Below are positions 1-5,848 of a stretch of DNA of 5,848 nt, one piece after another. The position numbers and the translations under genes were made by a program. The notes beneath the pieces are model-generated. The model worked only from the letters and a program-made list of their open reading frames with translations. It made no database searches and was not told the origin of the DNA. Origin of the DNA: a bacterium (GTDB taxonomy: Bacteria > UBA6262); assembly GCA_028716025.1 (NCBI GenBank), contig JAQUQP010000127.1:1-5848 (forward strand). The letters run 5' to 3'. Within the stretch, counting starts at the first letter, position 1. Each line of letters starts with the position of its first letter.

Positions 1-1245
1 CCTTAATTGATACTTAGCGTCAATGTAACTTTCAAAAGCGGCAATATCATTGCCCATCTCCGTAAAGGTGGGGAGATATTCCGGTGGATCGATAAAATTA
101 CCTGATCCCGCGATATTAGGATCCCAAGGCCTGGTCACAGATTCCCATTGAGCGGTAGGGCCTGACCCCTGCGGTGACCATACACCGGCTTGCAATCCAA
201 ACACAATACTGAGAAGTTCGTTGGGAGTTATCAGGATATTGCTATCCACTTCATATCTCTTCTCAGTTTTCATTTCATAACCGCCGCCATCTTTACGGAA
301 CACATCATACATCTGATAGAAATTATTGAACCGGAAAGTCGTGGACCAGTCAGTATTTTTCCAATATTCGGGTTTCTTGATCATAATATTAATATCATCG
401 GCGTAATTTTCGATAAACTTGCTGCTGTCAGGATCCAAAACGCGACGCTCGGTATTAGATTCCAAGCGGCGATAAGCAATAGTAAAATCCTTGTAACTGA
501 CATTCGTGAATACCTGGTAATCCGGTAAAGGATTCACTACAGTATGTCCATCCATTTTCCTAAAACTATACCCACCCCATTCTTCCACATATCTTGTCGC
601 GCCCATATAATAGGTAGAATTGATCAAGAACTGATAGTTCAAGTCTTCTGAAGGTTTTTGCGCGTAGTTGATATTGTAACGGGCCATGGCATATTTTCCA
701 ACAACTATACTGGTTTGCAGGCCCTGGAATTGCTGGGCGCCCTTATGCACTATATTAATAGTGCCTTGTGTTCCTTGACCGCCCCATATTGAGGTATTAG
801 GCCCTTTGATGATCTCGATCCTTTCGACATCGTCAAACGAGTTCGGCCAATTATTCTCGCCCAACCCCAAAAATGTCGGGAAAAGCATGCCATCATAAAG
901 GAATAGGACCTTATCATTGGCATATCCGGATACGCCCCTAAGCACCAGGACTTCATCCTGTCCCTTGTACGTATGCCAACCGCCTTCGATCACTTCAAAC
1001 AGGTCATTTATATTCCTGATCGCATACCTTTCCAGAAACTTTCCGGGTATAACCGTGACATTAGCCGCGGCTTCGTAGGTTTTCTCCGAACGTTTAGTCA
1101 CGCCGGTGACGTTGTCTGAAAATATAAATTCTTCCTCTGTCCGCTCCTCCAAGCCCTCCGCGGCTGATAATTCAGCCTGAACCAAACTGCATAAAATGCC
1201 GCAAAATATCACCGCTAAAATCAATCGGTTGATCCTGATCTTCAT
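1..1245 (-). CDS. TonB-dependent outer-membrane receptor, paralogue A (partial, C-terminus beyond window)
   Basis: The frame is open without a stop for 415 codons, from an ATG at 1245 to the window edge, so the C-terminal part of the barrel is missing. Residues 1-24 look like a Sec signal peptide (charged MKIRINR, hydrophobic core, VQA before a likely cut). A plug domain covers roughly residues 55-170: it has LVLRGVSGYAND, a LYDGMLFP segment and the IEIIKGPNTSIWGGQGTQG motif, a close variant of the plug signature IExIrGPxxxxxG. Barrel strands follow. The protein aligns throughout with the complete paralogue at 2233-4383; window base 1 corresponds to about base 3136 there. The family imports scarce ligands such as siderophores, cobalamin, metals or glycans with TonB energy; the ligand here cannot be read. 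Oddity: where B has EEVVIG, this protein has SDNVTG, a poor TonB box. It is the last visible gene of the operon, 21 bp after the binding-protein gene. Confidence 0.93.
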   Translation of the reverse strand, partial: MKIRINRLILAVIFCGILCSLVQAELSAAEGLEERTEEEFIFSDNVTGVTKRSEKTYEAAANVTVIPGKFLERYAIRNINDLFEVIEGGWHTYKGQDEVLVLRGVSGYANDKVLFLYDGMLFPTFLGLGENNWPNSFDDVERIEIIKGPNTSIWGGQGTQGTINIVHKGAQQFQGLQTSIVVGKYAMARYNINYAQKPSEDLNYQFLINSTYYMGATRYVEEWGGYSFRKMDGHTVVNPLPDYQVFTNVSYKDFTIAYRRLESNTERRVLDPDSSKFIENYADDINIMIKKPEYWKNTDWSTTFRFNNFYQMYDVFRKDGGGYEMKTEKRYEVDSNILITPNELLSIVFGLQAGVWSPQGSGPTAQWESVTRPWDPNIAGSGNFIDPPEYLPTFTEMGNDIAAFESYIDAKYQLR

Positions 1246-1251
1246 CTGCTT

Positions 1252-1257
1252 CTCCTT
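1252..1257 (-). promoter_or_regulatory. Shine-Dalgarno site of receptor A
   Basis: On the minus strand this reads AAGGAG, 6 nt before the ATG at 1245. It lies wholly within the 21-bp spacer after the binding-protein stop codon. It fixes the start of receptor A and suggests translation soon after the upstream gene terminates. Confidence 0.8.
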
Positions 1258-1266
1258 TCTACGTAA

Positions 1267-2214
1267 TTATCTATTTGTATTCCCATAAATATAAGCCGCC
1301 TCACGTTTGATCGCCGCGGGTATTTCCAGGGCTAGTTTCTCAGCTATAGCTAAATTCAATGAAACCTTGACTTGTCTTGGCATTACCGGCGGCAAGTCCG
1401 ACGGCTTAGCTCCGTCAATTATCTTGAGCGCTATCTCCCCAGCCTGTCGGCCTAATTCCAGGTAATCGCAGTCAAAGGAAATGAGCGCGCCATCTTTGCT
1501 ATAGAACCGGGATAATCCCACCACCGGGAATTTTTCCTTTATGCTTTCCTGCAATAAGTACCGCACGGATTGAGGAAAATAAATAGTTGTATCCGGCAAC
1601 ATAATAAAACATTCTATCTGCGGCCGGATATTCCTGAGCGCATCGGGGAATTGTTTTTCCGAAACGATCTTTTTAGATACCAGAGGCCAATCTAGCTCTT
1701 TACAGGTTTGCTGTAATTCAGCCAATTCGGCTGACGACTTTTCCGAATAGATCACGCCGATCTTTTTGTTTGCGCCATAGATCTTTTTCAAGTATTCCAG
1801 TTTAAGTTTAGCGGGGATGTCCATCAGCACTCCCGAGACATTCGGCGCTTCGATCATTTCCGGTTCAAGCACCAGCGCAAAGACAATGGGTATATCCTTG
1901 AAATTGGCCTGAGCCAGTTTAGTGGCCTTGGTCCCTAAGGTAAGAATAAAATCTGGTTTTTCGGCACTGATCTGGGCTAAGATCTTTTCCGGGGATTGTT
2001 CTTTCAATATATATTTTGAGATCCAAAGAGCCACGTTTTTTGCCGTTAAAAACGACTTAAAACCTTCCCAGGCTTGCTGGTATTGTTCATTATCGGAAGA
2101 ATAGATAACCGAAACAATTACTCTTTCCGCGGCATAAACCCTATTTACCGCATAAAGAGGGCGAAAGGAAAAAAGACACAGGAAAACACAAACGATCAGG
2201 GTGGTAATTTTCAT
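1267..2214 (-). CDS. Periplasmic substrate-binding protein, ABC_sub_bind family (PF04392/COG2984-like)
   Basis: This 315-residue protein is a typical length for the family. Residues 1 to about 29 form a Sec signal peptide (hydrophobic core TLIVCVFLCLF; likely cleavage near VYAA/E). Neither cysteine in it is in a good lipobox, so it is probably soluble in the periplasm. Two Rossmann-like lobes fit the family: residues 87-118 carry PDFILTLGTKAT and KDIPIVFALVLEP; then come NVSGV, KKIGVIYSEKSSAEL, and near the end GALISFDCDYLELGRQAG, IIDGAKPSDLPP and a closing LALEIP. Characterised relatives bind small ligands (some are linked to tryptophan uptake) and normally sit beside a permease and an ATPase, but here both neighbours are outer-membrane receptors. 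The start is set by an ATG with GGAGGAG 9 nt upstream. The family call is firm; the ligand is unknown. It could feed a transporter encoded elsewhere or act as a sensory binding protein. Confidence 0.92.
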   Translation of the reverse strand: MKITTLIVCVFLCLFSFRPLYAVNRVYAAERVIVSVIYSSDNEQYQQAWEGFKSFLTAKNVALWISKYILKEQSPEKILAQISAEKPDFILTLGTKATKLAQANFKDIPIVFALVLEPEMIEAPNVSGVLMDIPAKLKLEYLKKIYGANKKIGVIYSEKSSAELAELQQTCKELDWPLVSKKIVSEKQFPDALRNIRPQIECFIMLPDTTIYFPQSVRYLLQESIKEKFPVVGLSRFYSKDGALISFDCDYLELGRQAGEIALKIIDGAKPSDLPPVMPRQVKVSLNLAIAEKLALEIPAAIKREAAYIYGNTNR

Positions 2215-2223
2215 GTATCTGGG

Positions 2224-2230
2224 CTCCTCC
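2224..2230 (-). promoter_or_regulatory. Shine-Dalgarno site of the substrate-binding protein
   Basis: The minus strand reads GGAGGAG, 9 nt before the ATG at 2214. This near-perfect site begins only two bases after the TAA of receptor B, so translation of the two genes is probably coupled, and it selects the first ATG as the start. Confidence 0.85.
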
Positions 2231-2232
2231 GA

Positions 2233-4383
2233 TTACCACAAATAACTGGCTTTAACCTCACCATAAATAGGATTGATCTCTACAAATGCAGCCGCATCCA
2301 TAGCGCTGCCGGTAATATATTGCGAATTAAATACATTTTTACCGATGATGCTTATATTCAGATTTTTCAGCCAGACTTCCCTGGCCACGGCAGAAAGGTC
2401 AAGTTGCGCTCCGCCGTCAAAATAATAATTCAACAAACCGCCGCCGCTCCGGTCACCGCGCACCTGGATCTTCTGGTGAACCTTATAGACCCCGGAAAAA
2501 CTATATTTTTCCGTAAGATCATAATAAGCGCCAACGCTTATGTTATAGCGCGGCACGGCAGCCTTATTGAAATCAGAATCAATTTCAGGGATGATCACTC
2601 CCGAACCGCTGGCTAATCCGGGGACGATGTTTGAGATCTTATTTTTCAACAGATGACTGCCGGATATGAATCCGCCCATATTCTTCCAGTCGTAAGAGAT
2701 ATTAGCTTCCACTCCTTTGACCTGATGATCACCGACATTAAAAAATCCGCGATATTGTCCGGCAACGACAAAAGGCCAGGCCGTCCCGGTATAAACAAAA
2801 TTGACAAAATCATAAAGAGTCGCTTGATAGTAACTAGCCAGTACTTTCATATTTTTAATCGGTTTCCAATCAACTACAAACTCTGTCGATTTAGAGGTAG
2901 TTGCTTTTTGCGAACCTCTTTTATCGATATTTACCTGTTCCGAATATCGTTCAAAGGTGTTTAACCGGGTAAAAGCATGCTGATAGATACCCTTCAAGTA
3001 AAAATTCTCCCAAGGATTATAAACAACGGCCGCTTTGGGGAAAAAGCGATGCAGTTTTTCACGCTCATCCCGGAACTGGTCTCCGGGATTGAATTCTCCC
3101 ACATAACGTCCGCCGCCGGTCAAAGTAACATTATCCCTAATTTTGTATTTAATATCGACATAGCCTTCTGCGGCGGCAATGTCGTTAGCCATTTCCGCGA
3201 AAGTCGGCAAGAACTCTGGAGGATTGTATATATTACCGGTATTAGGCACGTTAGGATCCCAATAACGCATGACCGGATTCCAGGCCGCTGATGGGCCGGA
3301 ACCCTGCGGGCTCCAGATACTGCCTTGCGCTCCCAAGACCAGGTCCAGTCTATCGTTAAACGTTACCAGGATGTTCGTGTCTGCCTCATATCTTTTTTCT
3401 GTTTTCATTTCATAGTTGCTGGTTCCGGAATCTTCGGAAAAATTATGAAACACATCATACATCTGATAAAAATTGGCAAACCGGAATGTCGTTGTCCAAA
3501 TAGTATTCTTAAATATTTCGGGCTTTTTTATGACCACATTTACATCGTCTGCAAAATTATCGATATAGATGTCCCGGTAGATCCTTGATGGGGTAATCTC
3601 TTCGCGATGCACTCTCTCTTCTAACCGACGGTAAGCTAAAGTAAAATCTTTATAACGCACATTGGCAAAAACCTGGTAATCCGGCAGGGGATTAAGCTGA
3701 TTCGCGCCATCAATGATCCTCTGGCGAACTCCGCCATATTCTTCGATCCACCGCCGAGTCCCTTTATAATAGGTGGAATTTACCAACAGTTGGTAACTCA
3801 AATCTTCAGAAGGTTTTTGCGCGTAATTTATGTTATACCGGGCCATACCAAACTTACCGACGACCAGGCTGGTTTTCAAACCCGTGAACTGTTCCGCTCC
3901 CTTATGGATAACATTGATCGTCCCCTGGGTGCCCTGCCCTCCCCAAACTGAGGTATTTGGACCTTTAATGATCTCTATTTTTTCCACATCATCAAAGGTA
4001 TTCGGCCAGTTATTCTCGCCCAATCCCAAAAATGTCGGGAAAAGCATCCCGTCATAGAGGAAAAGGATCTTATCATTGGCATAACCGGAGACACCGCGTA
4101 GAACCAATACCTCATCTACCCCTTTCATGGTATGCCATCCGCCTTCCAGCACTTCAAAAAGGTCATTCATATTCCTGATCGCGTAACGTTCCAGGAATTT
4201 TCCGGGTATCACGGTCACGTTAGCCGCAGCTTCATATGTTTTTTCTTCCCGTTTAGTAACTCCAATGACGACCTCTTCGAATAATATTTGCTCTTCGGTC
4301 ATTTCTTCCATGGCAAAGACTCTCGGATTTATTAGCGTGACAGCTACCGCTAATAAAGCTATCACTTTTAGCCCTCTTAACAT
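2233..4383 (-). CDS. TonB-dependent outer-membrane receptor, paralogue B (complete)
   Basis: This is the only complete receptor here, at 716 residues, normal for the family. Residues 1-24 are a signal peptide (MLRGLK, hydrophobic core, VFA before M25). Residues 36-40 (EEVVI) are a plausible TonB box ahead of GVTKREEKTYEAAANV. The plug runs from about 48 to 162: LVLRGVSGYAND at 93-104, LYDGMLF at 109-115 and IEIIKGPNTSVWGG at 136-149, ending INVIHKG. The remainder is a 22-strand-type barrel with alternating, aromatic-rich strands, closing on a final strand ending SYLW with a terminal aromatic as is usual for outer-membrane proteins. There is no N-terminal STN or carboxypeptidase-like extension. 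It is expected to carry a scarce ligand across the outer membrane using TonB-ExbB-ExbD; the substrate cannot be told. It starts 26 bp after receptor C and ends 18 bp before the binding-protein gene. Confidence 0.96.
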   Translation of the reverse strand: MLRGLKVIALLAVAVTLINPRVFAMEEMTEEQILFEEVVIGVTKREEKTYEAAANVTVIPGKFLERYAIRNMNDLFEVLEGGWHTMKGVDEVLVLRGVSGYANDKILFLYDGMLFPTFLGLGENNWPNTFDDVEKIEIIKGPNTSVWGGQGTQGTINVIHKGAEQFTGLKTSLVVGKFGMARYNINYAQKPSEDLSYQLLVNSTYYKGTRRWIEEYGGVRQRIIDGANQLNPLPDYQVFANVRYKDFTLAYRRLEERVHREEITPSRIYRDIYIDNFADDVNVVIKKPEIFKNTIWTTTFRFANFYQMYDVFHNFSEDSGTSNYEMKTEKRYEADTNILVTFNDRLDLVLGAQGSIWSPQGSGPSAAWNPVMRYWDPNVPNTGNIYNPPEFLPTFAEMANDIAAAEGYVDIKYKIRDNVTLTGGGRYVGEFNPGDQFRDEREKLHRFFPKAAVVYNPWENFYLKGIYQHAFTRLNTFERYSEQVNIDKRGSQKATTSKSTEFVVDWKPIKNMKVLASYYQATLYDFVNFVYTGTAWPFVVAGQYRGFFNVGDHQVKGVEANISYDWKNMGGFISGSHLLKNKISNIVPGLASGSGVIIPEIDSDFNKAAVPRYNISVGAYYDLTEKYSFSGVYKVHQKIQVRGDRSGGGLLNYYFDGGAQLDLSAVAREVWLKNLNISIIGKNVFNSQYITGSAMDAAAFVEINPIYGEVKASYLW
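2693..2733 (-). repeat. 41-bp exact repeat shared by receptors B and C (copy in B)
   Basis: These 41 bases are identical to 4870-4910 and bounded by mismatches on both sides. They encode the barrel segment around DHQVKGVEANISY. The flanking sequence differs at many synonymous sites, so exact identity over this length stands out. It is part of the paralogous genes, not a mobile element. Confidence 0.85.
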
Positions 4384-4391
4384 GCGTTTTT

Positions 4392-4397
4392 CTCCTT
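4392..4397 (-). promoter_or_regulatory. Shine-Dalgarno site of receptor B
   Basis: The minus strand reads AAGGAG, 8 nt before the ATG at 4383, inside the 26-bp spacer between receptors C and B. It supports the chosen start, which also gives a well-formed signal peptide. Confidence 0.8.
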
Positions 4398-4409
4398 CTC
4401 GACCGTGGG

Positions 4410-5848
4410 TTACCAGAGATAACTAACTTTTACTTCATAATATTCAGGATTTATTTCCTGGAAATGACCCGGGTCCATAGCACTGCCGGTACCAAAATGG
4501 GAATTAAATACATTCTTACCGATAATATTTAAAGCCAATCCCTTAGTTAAAAGATCATGAAAATTAGCCGCCAGGTCAAGTTGCGTTCCACCGGTAAAAT
4601 TATAACCGGACCAACCGCCGCCGTTCAGATCTCCGCGGACCTGTATTTTCTGATGTACTTTATAAATACCAGACAAGCTGCAATGCTTGTTCAAATCATA
4701 GTAAGTGCCCACATTGATATTATACCTGGGTACTGAAGATTTATTGAAATCACTGTCTATTTCAGTATCAATGACTCCCGTACCACCGGCCAGACCGGGG
4801 ACAATATTGGCGATCTTATTCTTCAACAGATGGCTGCCGGAAATAAATCCGCCCATGTTTTTCCAATCATAAGAGATATTAGCTTCCACTCCTTTGACCT
4901 GATGATCACCAACATTGAAGAAACCCCGTATCTCTCCGGGACCGATAATCGGCCAACTGGTCCCGGTATATACAAAATTCACAAAATCATACAAAGTCGC
5001 TTGATAATAGCTGGCTAGGACTTTCATGTTGTTGATCGGCCGCCAGTCAAAAACTAATTCACTGGATTCGCTGGTGGTCGCTTTTTGACTGCCTCTCTTA
5101 TCTACATTGATCTGTTCCGAGTATCTTTCCGTTGTATTCAACCGGGTAAAAGCCTGTTGATATATCCCTTTCACAGAGACGTTCGCCAGGGGATTATATA
5201 CCACTGCCAATTTTGGGAAAAACTTATGAAGTTTTTCCCGCTCATCCCGGAATTGGTCTCCGGGATTGAATTCTCCGACATACCGGCCGCCGGCGGTAAA
5301 ACTCAATTCTTTCAAGATATCATATTTAGCGTCAAGGTAGGTCTCCACTGCCGCGATATCATTACCCATTTCCGTAAAAGTGGGCAGGAATTCGGGAGGA
5401 TCGATCACATTACCGCTTCCTGGCGTATTAGGATCCCAGCTCCGGGTCCAGGGATTCCAGGACACGGTAGGGCCGGAACCCTGCGGGCTCCAAACGCCTG
5501 CTTGCGCGCCAAAAATTACGCTTAATTTATCTAGCGGGATGACCAATAAATGGGAATCTATTTCATATCTCTTCTCCGCTTTCATTTCATACGTATCGGG
5601 GAGATCATTGGGATTAAAGTGAAATACGTCATACATCTGATAAAAGTTATTGAACCGGATAGTCGTGGTCCAATCGGAATTATTGAAATAATCCGGTTTC
5701 TTTATTATCGCGTTCACATCATCGGCATAATTTTCAATATATTTTTTCCGATAACTGCCATCATAGTTGGTAATGTGCTTGGTCACTCTTTCTTCTAACC
5801 GGCGGTAAGCCAGGGTAAATTCCTTATAGGTTACGTTGGCAAAAACCT
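4410..5848 (-). CDS. TonB-dependent outer-membrane receptor, paralogue C (partial, N-terminus beyond window)
   Basis: The frame is open from the right edge (5848 falls inside a codon) to a TAA at 4410-4412, giving about 479 codons. No start lies in the window: the reading frame continues upstream of 5786 with VFANVTYKEFTLAYRRLEE, matching internal sequence of receptor B (5848 corresponds to B base 3674). The GTG at 5784-5786 is therefore an internal valine. Signal peptide, plug and first barrel strands are outside the window; what remains is barrel, ending in SYLW exactly as in B. By eye, identity to B is about 60% in the first 135 or so shared residues, about 85% in the central stretch from GGRYVGEF to LLKNKI, and about 65% in the tail. 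It is the first visible gene of the operon; the promoter and possible further genes lie to the right. Its substrate is unknown. Confidence 0.95.
   Translation of the reverse strand, partial: VFANVTYKEFTLAYRRLEERVTKHITNYDGSYRKKYIENYADDVNAIIKKPDYFNNSDWTTTIRFNNFYQMYDVFHFNPNDLPDTYEMKAEKRYEIDSHLLVIPLDKLSVIFGAQAGVWSPQGSGPTVSWNPWTRSWDPNTPGSGNVIDPPEFLPTFTEMGNDIAAVETYLDAKYDILKELSFTAGGRYVGEFNPGDQFRDEREKLHKFFPKLAVVYNPLANVSVKGIYQQAFTRLNTTERYSEQINVDKRGSQKATTSESSELVFDWRPINNMKVLASYYQATLYDFVNFVYTGTSWPIIGPGEIRGFFNVGDHQVKGVEANISYDWKNMGGFISGSHLLKNKIANIVPGLAGGTGVIDTEIDSDFNKSSVPRYNINVGTYYDLNKHCSLSGIYKVHQKIQVRGDLNGGGWSGYNFTGGTQLDLAANFHDLLTKGLALNIIGKNVFNSHFGTGSAMDPGHFQEINPEYYEVKVSYLW
4870..4910 (-). repeat. 41-bp exact repeat shared by receptors B and C (copy in C)
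   Basis: This is the partner of 2693-2733, identical over all 41 bases and at the corresponding codons of receptor C. The matching region of receptor A lies beyond the left edge, so it is unknown whether all three genes share it. Confidence 0.85.

Larger units (their letters stand above)
1..5848 (-). other. Probable operon: receptor C - receptor B - substrate-binding protein - receptor A
   Basis: The four genes share one direction, with spacers of 26, 18 and 21 bp filled almost entirely by ribosome-binding sites. No inverted repeat followed by a T-run and no promoter-like pair fits in these spacers. This implies one transcript made from a promoter to the right of the window. The left limit is also open, since receptor A runs off the edge. 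Operon membership is inferred from spacing and orientation only. Confidence 0.75.

Noticed and set aside
190..528. Antisense open frame on the plus strand, with similar ones at 3325-3588 and 5550-5798
   Set aside because: They recur at matching positions because the three receptor genes opposite them are homologous. They are not conserved in length, lack credible ribosome-binding sites, and the minus-strand frames are clearly the coding ones.
750..956. 68-codon minus-strand open frame
   Set aside because: It is out of frame inside the plug domain of receptor A, whose own frame is continuous and aligns residue by residue with receptor B.
2174..2199. Lipoprotein signal in the binding protein (cysteines at residues 9 and 13)
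   Set aside because: Neither cysteine has a small residue directly before it, and both lie too early within the hydrophobic core. An ordinary Sec signal cut near residue 29 fits better.
2074..2616. 180-codon plus-strand open frame spanning the junction of receptor B and the binding-protein gene
   Set aside because: It overlaps two well-supported genes with recognisable families, has no recognisable domain, and is a shadow of the opposite strand.
4384..4409. Internal promoter or terminator in the intergenic spacers (also 2215-2232 and 1246-1266)
   Set aside because: The spacers are only 18-26 bp and are occupied by Shine-Dalgarno sites. No hairpin with a T-run and no -35/-10 pair can be made out.
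5784..5786. GTG as a start codon for receptor C
   Set aside because: The frame continues upstream to the window edge with sequence matching internal strands of receptor B, and a start here would leave no signal peptide or plug. It is an internal valine.
2233..5848. Repeated DNA as an insertion sequence or phase-variation cassette
   Set aside because: There is no transposase, recombinase, terminal inverted repeat or target-site duplication. The repetition is fully explained by paralogous receptor genes.

Overview
All coding sequence in this window lies on the minus strand and forms one tightly packed, co-directional block, so transcription runs from the right edge to the left. In transcription order it holds: (C) the 3' two-thirds of a TonB-dependent outer-membrane receptor, 4410-5848; (B) a complete 716-residue paralogous receptor, 2233-4383; a 315-residue exported substrate-binding protein of the ABC_sub_bind (PF04392 / COG2984) type, 1267-2214; and (A) the 5' part of a third receptor paralogue, 1-1245. 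The spacers are 26, 18 and 21 bp. Each downstream gene has a strong Shine-Dalgarno sequence, and I see no terminator or internal promoter, so the four genes probably form one operon whose promoter lies right of the window.

The organism must be diderm (Gram-negative type cell envelope), because TonB-dependent receptors sit in an outer membrane and all the complete N-termini carry Sec signal peptides. The base composition looks moderate (mid-40s % G+C by eye). No marker gene is present, so the phylum cannot be fixed. An uncultivated diderm lineage such as Omnitrophota is possible, but that is a guess.

The likely physiology is uptake or sensing of a scarce ligand. The receptors would bring it across the outer membrane using TonB/ExbBD energy, and the periplasmic binding protein would then bind it. 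No ABC permease, ATPase, TonB, ExbB/D or sensor kinase is visible here, so the inner-membrane partner and the ligand are unknown.

The most notable features are the tandem paralogous receptors around an orphan binding protein, sequence divergence concentrated in short presumed surface loops, and an uneven (mosaic-like) similarity pattern among the three receptors. In the segment all three share, A and C resemble each other more than either resembles B. A different central barrel segment is strongly conserved between B and C and includes a 41-bp exact match. Receptor A also lacks the acidic/hydrophobic TonB-box-like sequence seen in B. No RNA gene, mobile element, CRISPR array or origin was seen, and there is no gene-free stretch longer than 26 bp.
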